From Phycisphaerae bacterium (GTDB lineage Bacteria; Planctomycetota; Phycisphaerae; Phycisphaerales; SM1A02), in the NCBI GenBank assembly GCA_002702575.1, contig PAAJ01000016.1:283907-333941 (forward strand): a stretch of 50,035 bases of DNA, read 5' to 3'. Below are positions 1 through 8,650 of the stretch, in pieces. The translations under genes were made by a program, and so were the position numbers. Within the stretch, counting starts at the first letter, position 1. Each line of letters starts with the position of its first letter. The notes below the pieces were generated by a model that saw only the letters and a program-made list of their open reading frames with translations, was not told where the DNA came from and did not search any database.

Positions 1-2
1 TC

Positions 3-221
3 CAGTTCCGAAAGAGCATGGACGCTGGTCAGCTGCCTGCCGGTGACGGACTTCACTGGTCGGGAGCGGACATCAACTGGCAGGTTCGATTCGAATGCAC
101 GATCGAAGAGGCGCTTTCCCAGATGTCGACGCTCCCGATCGCCAGCATCCGGGATGATGGTGGTCATCTGGAGGATCTGTTCGACGAGCTCTACAAGGCG
201 AAAGTCGAGGAGGCGCCATGA
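3..221 (+). CDS. ABC transporter ATP-binding protein, C-terminal fragment (5' end outside window)
   Basis: The reading frame is open from the window edge to a TGA that overlaps the start of the permease at 218 (ATGA overlap). Only about 72 residues are visible. They end in a segment containing HLEDLFDELY, which resembles the LEDVFLELT-type motif at the C terminus of ATPases that serve ABC-2 exporters. The Walker and signature motifs would lie upstream of the window, so the assignment rests on this tail and on the overlapping permease gene. It is probably the energising subunit for the permease at 218-985. The substrate cannot be told. Confidence 0.6.
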   Translation, partial: QFRKSMDAGQLPAGDGLHWSGADINWQVRFECTIEEALSQMSTLPIASIRDDGGHLEDLFDELYKAKVEEAP

Positions 222-985
222 GTCTTCTTCGACACTGGCTGCGTGATGCGTGGTGGATCTTTGCCGGCTACATCGTGATTCTCGAAGCGGCCCTCATAGC
301 CGCCATTCTCTACTGGCCCAAATTCAGGGACAACATGCCAGCCATCGCGAAGCTGGTCCCGTTCGATTCCCTGCAGAGGCTCATGGAATCCGTCGAGATC
401 GCCGGCTACTGGCCATATCTGGCTGTACAGCAATGGTTCAAGGGATGCAGTCTCTTCGGTCTGGCCGCGGCAGCATTTCTCACCAGCGGCGTCGTTGCGA
501 GAGACGCCGACCAGAAAACCGCGGAGTTCCTTCTCTCAAGGCCGATCTCACGTCGCCGCATTCTGCTCACACGCTGGCTGGCGGCGGCCGCACTGGTCAT
601 CATCCCCGTCTACATCACATCGATCACGGCGATCTGGATCTCACCGGCAGTCGATGAACAGGTGTCCTGGAGCGATGTCCTGCTTTCCAGCACGTTCATG
701 TCGCTGTTCCTGCTGATGCTGGTGACCTTCACCGCCATGATCTCGGCCATGAGCAGCCATCAGTTGAAAGCCGGCATCATTCTCATCGGTTTCATCCTCC
801 TGAACTTCGCGCTCTATCTCATCCAGGAAATCGATGAGATCAGCCTGTTCAAGACGGTTGATGTCTGGGTCTTCATGGAGATTCAGGCAGGCAACTTCCC
901 GTGGGTGACGTCTGCCTGCTACGTCGGTGCCACCATCATCATGCTGCTTGTTGCACTGGGTGTGTATTCAAGACGGGATTTCTGA
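218..985 (+). CDS. ABC-2 type transporter permease
   Basis: This 255-residue inner-membrane protein has about six hydrophobic segments (near residues 12-33, 74-92, 124-145, 160-182, 186-206 and 228-250). A cytoplasmic stretch with RDADQKTAEFLLSRPISRRR lies between segments 2 and 3. The sequence T-x-E-F-L-L-S-x-P-I-S-R is typical of ABC-2 permeases of the Nat/Ytr type, where it precedes the third helix. The start codon overlaps the stop of the preceding ATPase, so the two are translationally coupled and probably form one transporter. Substrate is unknown; export of a small molecule or antibiotic resistance are common roles in this family. The family call is firm. Confidence 0.8.
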   Translation: MSLLRHWLRDAWWIFAGYIVILEAALIAAILYWPKFRDNMPAIAKLVPFDSLQRLMESVEIAGYWPYLAVQQWFKGCSLFGLAAAAFLTSGVVARDADQKTAEFLLSRPISRRRILLTRWLAAAALVIIPVYITSITAIWISPAVDEQVSWSDVLLSSTFMSLFLLMLVTFTAMISAMSSHQLKAGIILIGFILLNFALYLIQEIDEISLFKTVDVWVFMEIQAGNFPWVTSACYVGATIIMLLVALGVYSRRDF

Positions 986-1012
986 ACTGGATTCGTACAG
1001 AGGAGTAGCGCA

Positions 1013-1726
1013 ATGCGAGCCTTGCTTGGGAGCGGCGGTTTCAGAGGAGATGAGCGGCGCGCTCTGTACAACGAGGAGATGCGAAGACACTTCGGCGATG
1101 TCGACCGCGTCCTCTTCATTCCGTATGCACTGCATGATCACGAGGCCTATACGACTCTGATGAGTGAACGAGGTCTGGATGCCGGATATCAAATCGACGG
1201 CATCCATCGTCACGAGGATCCGGTCGCGGCCGTGATGGAGGCGCCGGCGATTTCGGTCGGAGGCGGCAACACCTTCAGGCTCATTGCCGATCTGCACCGC
1301 CTTGGACTCATCGACGCCATTCGCCAAAGGGTCGTCAACGACGACATTCCCTACATGGGAGTCAGTGCAGGAACCAATGTGGCCTGTCCCACGATGCAGA
1401 CGACCAATGACATGCCCATCACTCAGCCGAGCAGTTTCAGCGCCCTCGGCCTCGTTCCATTCCAGGTCAATGCCCATTACTACGAGGGATCCATCTGGAT
1501 CCGTCATGATGGTGAGTTCGTCGAACATTTCGGAGAAACACGGGACGATCGGATACGTGAATTCCATGAAATGAACGAGACCCCGGTCGTCGGCCTCTGG
1601 GAGGCTGGATTCATCCGAGTGCAAGACGACGAGTTCGAACTGATCGGTTCGCCTGCGCGCGTGTTCCGCAGAGGCTGCGAACCCTACGACGTTGAACCCG
1701 GTTGCAGACTCGTCGAACTGTCCTGA
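1013..1726 (+). CDS. pepE: Dipeptidase E (alpha-aspartyl dipeptidase, peptidase family S51)
   Basis: The protein has 237 residues, close to the 229 of Escherichia coli PepE, which hydrolyses dipeptides with an N-terminal aspartate in the cytoplasm. Family features are in order: GGGNTFRL at 83-90, the nucleophile elbow GVSAGTN with Ser118, an aspartate at 133 and a histidine at 155 (NAHY). These match the known Ser120/Asp135/His157 triad by spacing. A GAGGAG-like ribosome binding site lies just before the ATG. The gene follows the ABC permease by 27 bases and may be cotranscribed. Its last 43 bases overlap the end of the convergent exporter gene. Confidence 0.9.
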   Translation: MRALLGSGGFRGDERRALYNEEMRRHFGDVDRVLFIPYALHDHEAYTTLMSERGLDAGYQIDGIHRHEDPVAAVMEAPAISVGGGNTFRLIADLHRLGLIDAIRQRVVNDDIPYMGVSAGTNVACPTMQTTNDMPITQPSSFSALGLVPFQVNAHYYEGSIWIRHDGEFVEHFGETRDDRIREFHEMNETPVVGLWEAGFIRVQDDEFELIGSPARVFRRGCEPYDVEPGCRLVELS

Positions 1727-2694
1727 GGAATGACGTCCGGTTCAACGATGGGGACGTCCTGATCAGGGAGACCTGCTGCCAGCACGGCGACGCCGATGAC
1801 CGAGATGATCGCGCCGACAATGGCCCGCCTCGTGATTCGATCCTTCTCGATCCATGCGGCGAATGGCAGGATGAAAACCGGCGACAAGGCCATGAGCGTT
1901 GCGGCAATCGCGGTCTCGACGTTTTCGATGCCCACCAGACTCAACCAGACCCCGAGGACCGGGCCGAAGACGGCACCGATGAGAATCAAGCCCGCGACCA
2001 GCAGGTAGTTCCTGGGAGCCGTGCGTTCATCCTCCTGATCAGTCGCCTTCAAACGAAGCAGGACGAGAAGGATGAACGCCATCACCACCCCGAAGACGAT
2101 TCGCACCAGCGTCGCGGACCAGGGGTTCATCGTCTCTCCCGAAGGCCCGGGGATCGCCATCCCGAGCTTCGCCAGGATGAGGCCGACGGCCTGGGCGATC
2201 CCGGCACCAACACCCAGAAGGATGCCTCGTCGAGGATGTGGATGCGTGTTGGATCCATCCGGCTCACTGACCACCCAGGCGATGCCGCCGAGCGTGATGG
2301 TCATTCCAATGATGGCAACAATGGTGAGGGTCTCATCAAGGACCGGCCAGGCCAGAAAGGCTGTGATGGGTGGTGCGAGCGTCAGGAGCAGCGTCGTGAT
2401 CCGGGAACCAGCATCCACAAGCGCCTGAAAGAGGAGTTGATCACCGATACCCAGCCCGATGATGCCCGAGGCAGCCAACCATGCAATCGATTCACCAGGA
2501 ACATCCGGCCACCAATCACCAAAGATCAGCTTGTGTACGACAAAGAGCAAGATCACGGCCACGATCAGCCGTGATACGTTCACAAGGGCGGATCCCAGCT
2601 GCCGGCCGGCTTCGGCAATCGCCAGGGCAGTGAAGACCCAGCAGATGGCGGCACCTGTCGAAGCCAATGAACCAATGAGAGACTCTGGAAGCAC
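1684..2694 (-). CDS. EamA-family (DMT superfamily) transporter
   Basis: The protein is a 336-residue inner-membrane protein of about ten hydrophobic helices arranged as two EamA repeats (roughly residues 5-140 and 165-300), the usual drug/metabolite transporter plan. Visible family features are the helix pattern with GIGDQLLFQAL and LTLAPPITAFLAWPVLDE in repeat 1, and a second copy with ATLMALSPVFILPFAAW in repeat 2. The frame stays open far upstream, over the efflux gene on the other strand, but that part has no family resemblance. I therefore place the start at the GTG just before the first helix. It diverges from the RND operon, leaving about 90 bases for both promoters. Substrate unknown. 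Confidence 0.8.
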   Translation of the reverse strand: MLPESLIGSLASTGAAICWVFTALAIAEAGRQLGSALVNVSRLIVAVILLFVVHKLIFGDWWPDVPGESIAWLAASGIIGLGIGDQLLFQALVDAGSRITTLLLTLAPPITAFLAWPVLDETLTIVAIIGMTITLGGIAWVVSEPDGSNTHPHPRRGILLGVGAGIAQAVGLILAKLGMAIPGPSGETMNPWSATLVRIVFGVVMAFILLVLLRLKATDQEDERTAPRNYLLVAGLILIGAVFGPVLGVWLSLVGIENVETAIAATLMALSPVFILPFAAWIEKDRITRRAIVGAIISVIGVAVLAAGLPDQDVPIVEPDVIPQDSSTSLQPGSTS

Positions 2695-2787
2695 TCGTGC
2701 AGTATGGCATCTGCCGGTCGGACTCGTCGCATGATCAGCAATCCCGGCACATTTGCACACTTTCGATGCAGACCCGACAATCCAACG

Positions 2788-4296
2788 ATGACATCCGGCC
2801 TCTTGCGGCACATCCCCGGTTCGCTCATTCCACTCGTGCTTCTGTGGGCACTGGTTCCGGGTTGCAAGGTCGGACCCGACTATCAGCGACCGGATCTGAA
2901 TCTGCCCGACTCCTGGGTTCAGGCCAGATCCGAGATCCAGGGGCAGTCCCCGCCTCAGCTTGAGAACTGGTGGACGGTCTTTCAGGATCCGATGCTTGAT
3001 GATCTGATTCTCGAAGCAGAGTCCAACAACCTGAACCTGCTGGTCGCTGTCGCCAGGATCGACGAATATCGCGCCCGATACGGCATCGCATCCGCTGATC
3101 TCTATCCGGACATCGGATCCTTTGCGGCTTACCGTCGAGCACGCGTCAGCGACACCGACTTTGATCAGGCTGGCTATTCGGTTGGCGGCCCCTTCAACAA
3201 CTGGGGCATCGGACTGGATGCCAGTTGGGAACTTGATCTGTTCGGCCGGATCGCTCGTTCGATCGAAGCCGCGACTGCGGAATGGGAAGGCATCATCGAT
3301 GACTGGCGAGGTGTCATGGTCACCATGCGGGCCGATGTGGCCAACAGCTACATCAACATCCGGACGCTCCAGGCCCGAAGAGTGGTTCTCCAGAAAAACC
3401 TCGAATCCAGCCGAAAGCTCATCGAGCTGACAAGTCACATGGAATCGTCCGGGACCAGTTCGATGCTTCAGGTCTACCAGGCGACTGCACAGCAGCAGCA
3501 GTTCGAAGCACAGATGCCGAACATCGACTTCCAGATCGCCAAGGAAATCAACAGCCTTGCCGTACTGCTGGGTCGAACCGAAGGTGACCTTGCCGATCAA
3601 CTGGGCGTTGACCGGACGATTCCCGAACCTCCCGGCGAGGTTTCGGTCGGCATTCCGGCCGACATCATCCGTCGAAGACCCGACCTGTGCTCCGCAGAAC
3701 GCGCATTGGCAGCAGCGACTGCCCGCGTGGGCGTTGCCGAGGCGATGCTCTATCCATCTATACGACTGACGGGCACCTTTGCCTTCACCGCGTCGAGTTT
3801 CTCGGATGTCTGGAACTGGTCCAGCAGGACCTATTCCGCCGGACCGTCGATCAGCTGGGACGTCTTCAACGGTGGCAGACTCGAGTCTGCCGTCAAGGAA
3901 GCCGAAGCTGTCACGAAGATCGCCCTGCTCGACTATCAGCAGAAGGCATTGACCGCCATCGCCGAAGTCGAGACCGCACTCGCTGGTTTCGCGTTGGCTG
4001 CCAGAGAGCGGGACATCCTCAAGCTGGGTGTGGATTCAGGCGAGAAGGCGCTGAAACTCGCCACGATGCAGTACCGGGCCGGAACCCTTGACTTCATCAC
4101 ACTCTTGACGGCCCAGCAACAGGTGCTGCTCCTGGAAAACGAACTGGTTCAGGCAAAGGGCCTGTGTGCTGAAACACTCATCGAGCTCTACAGGGCGCTC
4201 GGTGGTGGATGGGATCCGGACCAGTTGCCGCCAAGCTTCGATTCGGATGCGAAGGAACCGCCTGACATGACCGCTTCTGGAAAGGAATCAGCATGA
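2788..4296 (+). CDS. RND efflux outer-membrane lipoprotein (TolC/NodT family)
   Basis: The protein has 502 residues from the ATG at 2788. This start gives a clean lipoprotein signal: an n-region with Arg7, a hydrophobic core, and the lipobox LVPGC with Cys26. The following KVGPDYQRPD is the hallmark of NodT-type outer-membrane factors (CKVGPDY). An earlier ATG at 2704 would only add an unrelated leader. The mature part has two OEP repeats, with VSVGIPADIIRRRPDL, the highly conserved segment in the middle of this family. It would form the trimeric outer-membrane channel of the pump encoded by the next two genes. Its stop overlaps the adaptor's start. Confidence 0.9.
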   Translation: MTSGLLRHIPGSLIPLVLLWALVPGCKVGPDYQRPDLNLPDSWVQARSEIQGQSPPQLENWWTVFQDPMLDDLILEAESNNLNLLVAVARIDEYRARYGIASADLYPDIGSFAAYRRARVSDTDFDQAGYSVGGPFNNWGIGLDASWELDLFGRIARSIEAATAEWEGIIDDWRGVMVTMRADVANSYINIRTLQARRVVLQKNLESSRKLIELTSHMESSGTSSMLQVYQATAQQQQFEAQMPNIDFQIAKEINSLAVLLGRTEGDLADQLGVDRTIPEPPGEVSVGIPADIIRRRPDLCSAERALAAATARVGVAEAMLYPSIRLTGTFAFTASSFSDVWNWSSRTYSAGPSISWDVFNGGRLESAVKEAEAVTKIALLDYQQKALTAIAEVETALAGFALAARERDILKLGVDSGEKALKLATMQYRAGTLDFITLLTAQQQVLLLENELVQAKGLCAETLIELYRALGGGWDPDQLPPSFDSDAKEPPDMTASGKESA

Positions 4297-5489
4297 AAAC
4301 CTCGACGGCACTCTGTGGCCTTCCCATGGTCATGGCATTTCTGCTGATGGCGTCATGCGAAAGCAAGACACCTGAAGAGATGCCGCCGATGCCGGTCGTG
4401 ATGGGTACGGTTTCGTCCGATGACGTGCCGGTGTACAGGACATACCCCGGCAAGACCCAGGCCGTACGGACGATTCCGATCAATCCACGAGTCCAGGGCA
4501 TCCTCGAGAAAGTTCATTACATGCAGGGATCGCAGGTCGAGCCGGGCCAGATCCTCTACAGCCTCGAGCGTGAACCATTCGAATCCGATCGAAACTCCGC
4601 CTTGGCAGGCGTCGCTTCCGCACTGGCCGATCTCGAGTACGCACAATCGCAGTTGAAGCGGAATGCACCACTCGTCAAGGAAGGTGCGGTCTCCGAGGAC
4701 TACTACAACCAACTCGAATCGAATCTCGTCGGAGCTGAAGCTCAGGTCCAATCGGCTCGGGCCCAGCTTGTGGAAGCCGAGTTGAACCTTTCCTACTGCG
4801 ATATCCGAATGCCTGGTGTCCCTGAACGACATCACTACCGGATCGGTCGGACCTTTGTTGACGAAGGAAGCCTCGTGAGCCCTGGACCGAAATCGGAGAT
4901 GGCCCAGGTTGTCCAGATCTCCCCCATCCGAGCGATGTTCGACCCCGCCGGTTCGGAATGGCCCGAGTACCTGAAGCAGAGTCGATATGGCAGCAAGCCG
5001 CTGTCCGTGGACGTCACCATCCCGACGGACAAGAACTTCAGTCAGACAGGCATCGTGAACTTCTTCGACAACACGGTCAATCCAAGAACCTCCACGATTG
5101 AAATGTGGGCTGAAATCGAGAACAACGACCTGGCATTGATGCCCGGCCAGTACATCCTGGTTCGCGTGCTGTTGGAGACCCTTCAGAACGCCGTCGTGAT
5201 TCCGACCTCCGCGATCGAGTCCAGTGCATCGAGCAAGTATGTCTGGACCGTGAAGGATGACATGAGTCCGGTCCAGGTTCCCATCGAGCTCGGACCGGAA
5301 CACGGTGAAATGACGGTCATCACCAAAGGCCTGTCGAAGGGTCAGAAGATCGTGATCGACGGTGGCAGCAAGATCCGTCCAGGGCCAGATACGAAAGTCC
5401 GGATCGTCACCAAGGACGAAATGAAGCAAGAAGCACAAACTGCCCCGGGCGCTGCTGCAGCGGCTCAGGGAACCAAGAACGGAAGCTGA
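4293..5489 (+). CDS. RND efflux periplasmic adaptor (membrane fusion protein)
   Basis: This 398-residue lipoprotein has a signal ending in LLMASC (Cys22). It carries the HlyD/AcrA order: a half-barrel-lipoyl entry (NPRVQGILEKV then EPGQILYSLE), a coiled-coil hairpin around residues 95-160, the second lipoyl half (RTFVDEGSLV), a beta-barrel and a C-terminal membrane-proximal domain. An Ala/Gln-rich tail follows. It would link the inner-membrane pump (next gene, 6 bases away) to the outer-membrane factor (previous gene, ATGA overlap). Residues 246-250 read D-K-N-F-S, an acidic-type N-glycosylation sequon. This is of interest because a PglB homologue is encoded at 41900 and the Campylobacter adaptor CmeA is a known PglB substrate. 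Confidence 0.9.
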   Translation: MKTSTALCGLPMVMAFLLMASCESKTPEEMPPMPVVMGTVSSDDVPVYRTYPGKTQAVRTIPINPRVQGILEKVHYMQGSQVEPGQILYSLEREPFESDRNSALAGVASALADLEYAQSQLKRNAPLVKEGAVSEDYYNQLESNLVGAEAQVQSARAQLVEAELNLSYCDIRMPGVPERHHYRIGRTFVDEGSLVSPGPKSEMAQVVQISPIRAMFDPAGSEWPEYLKQSRYGSKPLSVDVTIPTDKNFSQTGIVNFFDNTVNPRTSTIEMWAEIENNDLALMPGQYILVRVLLETLQNAVVIPTSAIESSASSKYVWTVKDDMSPVQVPIELGPEHGEMTVITKGLSKGQKIVIDGGSKIRPGPDTKVRIVTKDEMKQEAQTAPGAAAAAQGTKNGS

Positions 5490-5495
5490 TCAAAC

Positions 5496-8400
5496 ATGCT
5501 CGAGTTCTTCATTCGCAGACCGATCTTCTCGATGGTGATTTCACTTGTGATCACCTTCGCCGGACTGGTATGCGTCGGCATTCTTCCAATCGCCTACTTC
5601 CCCGATGTCACACCACCAACGATCATGGTGTCGACGAACTTCCCTGGTGCGGATGCCACAACCGTTTCCACCGTCGTCACCAGACCGATGGAACAGGAAA
5701 TCAACGGTGTCAAGGGCATGATCTACATGTCCTCGAGCAGCACCAACAACGGCGACTGTTCGATCACCGTGACGTTCGATGTGGGCTATGACCAGGACAT
5801 CGCGGCCGTCGATGTCCAGAACAGGGTCGAACGCGCGAAGCCCAGGCTTCCCGAGGAAGTCCAGAGAGCAGGCATCATTGTCGACAAGCAGTCGACCAGC
5901 CTGACCCTGGTCGTCAGTCTGTTGTCGCCGAACGGCACGTTCGACAGCGGCTACCTGAGCAACTACGCCGACATCCATGTGACGGATACGCTGACTCGTG
6001 TTCCCGGTGTCGGCAAGGTCACGAACTTCGGACTTCAGAAGTATGCGATTCGAATCTGGCTGGATCCCGATCGAATGGCCGCCATGGACATCGGTATCCA
6101 GGAAATCAAGAACGCGGTGTCCGGACAGAACAAGCAGGCCGTCGCAGGAAAGGTCGCCGGCCCACCCGCCATCGGCAACCCGGCTTTCACGCTGCAGGTG
6201 ACCGCGATGGGTCGGCTCGAGCAAGTCGAACAGTTCGAGGAGATCATCGTCCGGGCATCCGGTGACGGACAGATCGTCCGACTCAAGGATGTTGCCCGAG
6301 TGGAACTGGGCGCACAGACCTATGCAAGTGACTCGAGACAGAGCGGCCAACCGGCAGCGCAGATCGGCATCTACCAGCTTCCGGATGCCAACGCACTGAC
6401 CGTTTCGAAGAACATCATCGCTCAGATGGAAATGCTCAAGGAGCGTTTTCCCGAGGACATCCAGTACAAGATCACCTACAACAACACGGACTTCGTCAAT
6501 GCATCCATTGATGATCTGATCCAAACGATCATCGAAGCCATCATTCTGGTCGTCCTGGTGATCTACATCTTCCTGCAGTCCTTCAAGACGACGATCATTC
6601 CACTGCTGGCCATTCCGGTGTCTCTTTTCGGGGCATTCGCCATCATGATGGGGTTCGGTTTCACGATCAACACCTTGACCCTGCTCGGACTGGTCCTGGC
6701 GATCGGACTGGTCGTGGATGATGCGATCGTGGTTGTGGAGAATGTCGAACGGGAAATCCACACGGGCCCCAAGGACCGTTCCATCATGGCTTCCACCATC
6801 GTGGCCATGAAACAGGTCGTCGCCCCAGTCGTCGCTACCACACTGGTTCTACTGGCCGTCTTCATTCCCGCGGCGCTCATGCCCGGGATCACCGGTCGCC
6901 TCTACAACCAGTTCGCTCTGACCATCGCGTTCTCGGTCGTCATCAGCAGTGTCGTCTCCCTCACGCTGACGCCCGCGCTTGCGGCGATCATGATGAGCAA
7001 ACCTCAGGAATCGCACAAGGAAAGCATCCGGGAAAAGATCTTCAAGCCATTCAACCGCTTCATGGACTGGATGACATCCGGATACGGAAGACTCGTCGAA
7101 TGGGGTGCCAAGGCCTGGATGCTTTTCGTGTTGCTCTTCGGGGGCGTGGTGGCTGGAATCGTGGTCCTGCTTCTGGGCACCTCCACGGCATTCGTTCCCG
7201 AGGAGGATCAGGGGTACTTCCTCGTCAACGTCCAGCTGCCCTCGGCCGCCACCATTGAACGCACGCAGGCAGTCGAAGATCAGGTTCTCAAGATTCTGGA
7301 ACAGGAAAAGGAAATCACTGATGTCGTCATGATCAGTGGCTACAACTTCCTGACAGGTGTCAATCAGACCAACTCGGCATTCCTGATCGCGATTCTGGAG
7401 AACTGGGAAGATCGTCCTTCGGAAGATCAGAACGTCGAAGCGATCATCGAGCGGCTCACACCAAGACTGCTGTCCATTCCGGATGCGCTGGTCATGGGAT
7501 TCAATCCACCCGCCATTCAGGGCCTGGGTGCCGTCGGTGGATTCCAGATGGAACTCCAGAACCTGAATTCAGTCAGCCTCGAGGAGATGGAGCAGGCCGC
7601 GCGAATGTTCATCGGTGGCTCGATGAAGACGCCGATCATCCAGCGACTGAGCACCACATTCCGCGCGAATGTTCCCCAGCTCTATCTGGACATCGATCGG
7701 ACCAAGGCCGAACTGTACGGAGTTGATGTTGGAACATTGCTCGACACCCTGCAGTTCTACATGGGTTCCTTCTACATCAACGACTTCAACAAGTTCGGAA
7801 AGATCTATCAGGTCGTTGCCCAGGCGGATGCCCAGTTCAGGATGAAGCCCGAGGAGATTCTGCAGTTGCATGTGCAGAACCGTGGTGGAGACATGATTCC
7901 ACTGTCCTCGTTCGTCCAGATCGAACAGATCACAGGCATCGACAATCTGCCCCACTTCAACATCTACGACTCGATCAGCCTCAACGGCACCCCCGGCCCC
8001 GGATACAGCAGCGGTACTGCCATCATGGCGATGGAAAAGATCGCCGAAAAGGTGCTGCCCGCTGGTATCGGAACGTCCTGGACAGGCATGACCTATCAGC
8101 AGATCAAGGCTGGAAACCTGGCCCCACTCGTCTTTGCACTGGCGCTGATCGCCGTGTTCCTCTTCCTGGCAGCACAGTATGAAAGCTGGATGCTGCCTGT
8201 GCTGATCCTGCTTGCCGTGCCGCCTGCCGTACTGGGTGCACTTGGATTCCTGCTGATGCGAGCCATGCCCTTGGACGTCTATGGCCAGATCGGCTTGGTC
8301 ATGCTCATCGGACTGGCCGCCAAGAACTCCATTCTGATCGTCGAGTTCGCCAAGCAGCAGAGGGAATCCGGTGCGGGTGTCATCGAATCCGCCATCGAAG

Positions 8401-8645
8401 CCTCGAAGCTTCGACTGCGACCGATCCTCATGACGGCCGTTTCCTTTGCCGCCGGCGTCATCCCGCTGGTCATCGCCTCCGGTGCCGGTGCCGTCAGCCG
8501 CCAGTCACTCGGAACAGTGGTCTTCGGTGGCATCGTGGTCGCCACGATCATGACACTGCTGATCGTTCCCGTGTTCTACGTCATCATCGAACGCATGCGG
8601 AACCGATTCGGATTCGGAAAGCCAAAAGGATTGACCGCTGAGTGA
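5496..8645 (+). CDS. RND multidrug efflux pump, inner-membrane subunit (AcrB/MexB type, HAE1)
   Basis: At 1049 residues this is the size of AcrB. It begins with the family signature MLEFFIRRPIFSMVIS. TM4 contains the proton-relay acidic pair in GLVVDDAIVVVENVER, and a lysine in AAKNSILIVEF corresponds to the conserved TM10 Lys. Two large periplasmic loops lie between TM1-TM2 and TM7-TM8, as in all HAE pumps. It is the energised subunit of a complete three-gene efflux operon (2788-8645) and would export hydrophobic or amphiphilic compounds using the proton gradient. No regulator is encoded beside the operon. It ends five bases from the convergent peptidase gene, with no visible terminator. Confidence 0.95.
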   Translation: MLEFFIRRPIFSMVISLVITFAGLVCVGILPIAYFPDVTPPTIMVSTNFPGADATTVSTVVTRPMEQEINGVKGMIYMSSSSTNNGDCSITVTFDVGYDQDIAAVDVQNRVERAKPRLPEEVQRAGIIVDKQSTSLTLVVSLLSPNGTFDSGYLSNYADIHVTDTLTRVPGVGKVTNFGLQKYAIRIWLDPDRMAAMDIGIQEIKNAVSGQNKQAVAGKVAGPPAIGNPAFTLQVTAMGRLEQVEQFEEIIVRASGDGQIVRLKDVARVELGAQTYASDSRQSGQPAAQIGIYQLPDANALTVSKNIIAQMEMLKERFPEDIQYKITYNNTDFVNASIDDLIQTIIEAIILVVLVIYIFLQSFKTTIIPLLAIPVSLFGAFAIMMGFGFTINTLTLLGLVLAIGLVVDDAIVVVENVEREIHTGPKDRSIMASTIVAMKQVVAPVVATTLVLLAVFIPAALMPGITGRLYNQFALTIAFSVVISSVVSLTLTPALAAIMMSKPQESHKESIREKIFKPFNRFMDWMTSGYGRLVEWGAKAWMLFVLLFGGVVAGIVVLLLGTSTAFVPEEDQGYFLVNVQLPSAATIERTQAVEDQVLKILEQEKEITDVVMISGYNFLTGVNQTNSAFLIAILENWEDRPSEDQNVEAIIERLTPRLLSIPDALVMGFNPPAIQGLGAVGGFQMELQNLNSVSLEEMEQAARMFIGGSMKTPIIQRLSTTFRANVPQLYLDIDRTKAELYGVDVGTLLDTLQFYMGSFYINDFNKFGKIYQVVAQADAQFRMKPEEILQLHVQNRGGDMIPLSSFVQIEQITGIDNLPHFNIYDSISLNGTPGPGYSSGTAIMAMEKIAEKVLPAGIGTSWTGMTYQQIKAGNLAPLVFALALIAVFLFLAAQYESWMLPVLILLAVPPAVLGALGFLLMRAMPLDVYGQIGLVMLIGLAAKNSILIVEFAKQQRESGAGVIESAIEASKLRLRPILMTAVSFAAGVIPLVIASGAGAVSRQSLGTVVFGGIVVATIMTLLIVPVFYVIIERMRNRFGFGKPKGLTAE

Positions 8646-8650
8646 GTGGC

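Noticed and set aside
2695-3600. Upstream extension of the EamA transporter frame
   Set aside because: The frame stays open over the outer-membrane factor gene, but this part has no membrane helices or family resemblance. The GTG at 2694 sits at the start of the first helix.
5541-6761. Open minus-strand frame of 406 codons
   Set aside because: Fully inside the RND pump gene on the other strand, with no recognisable motif.
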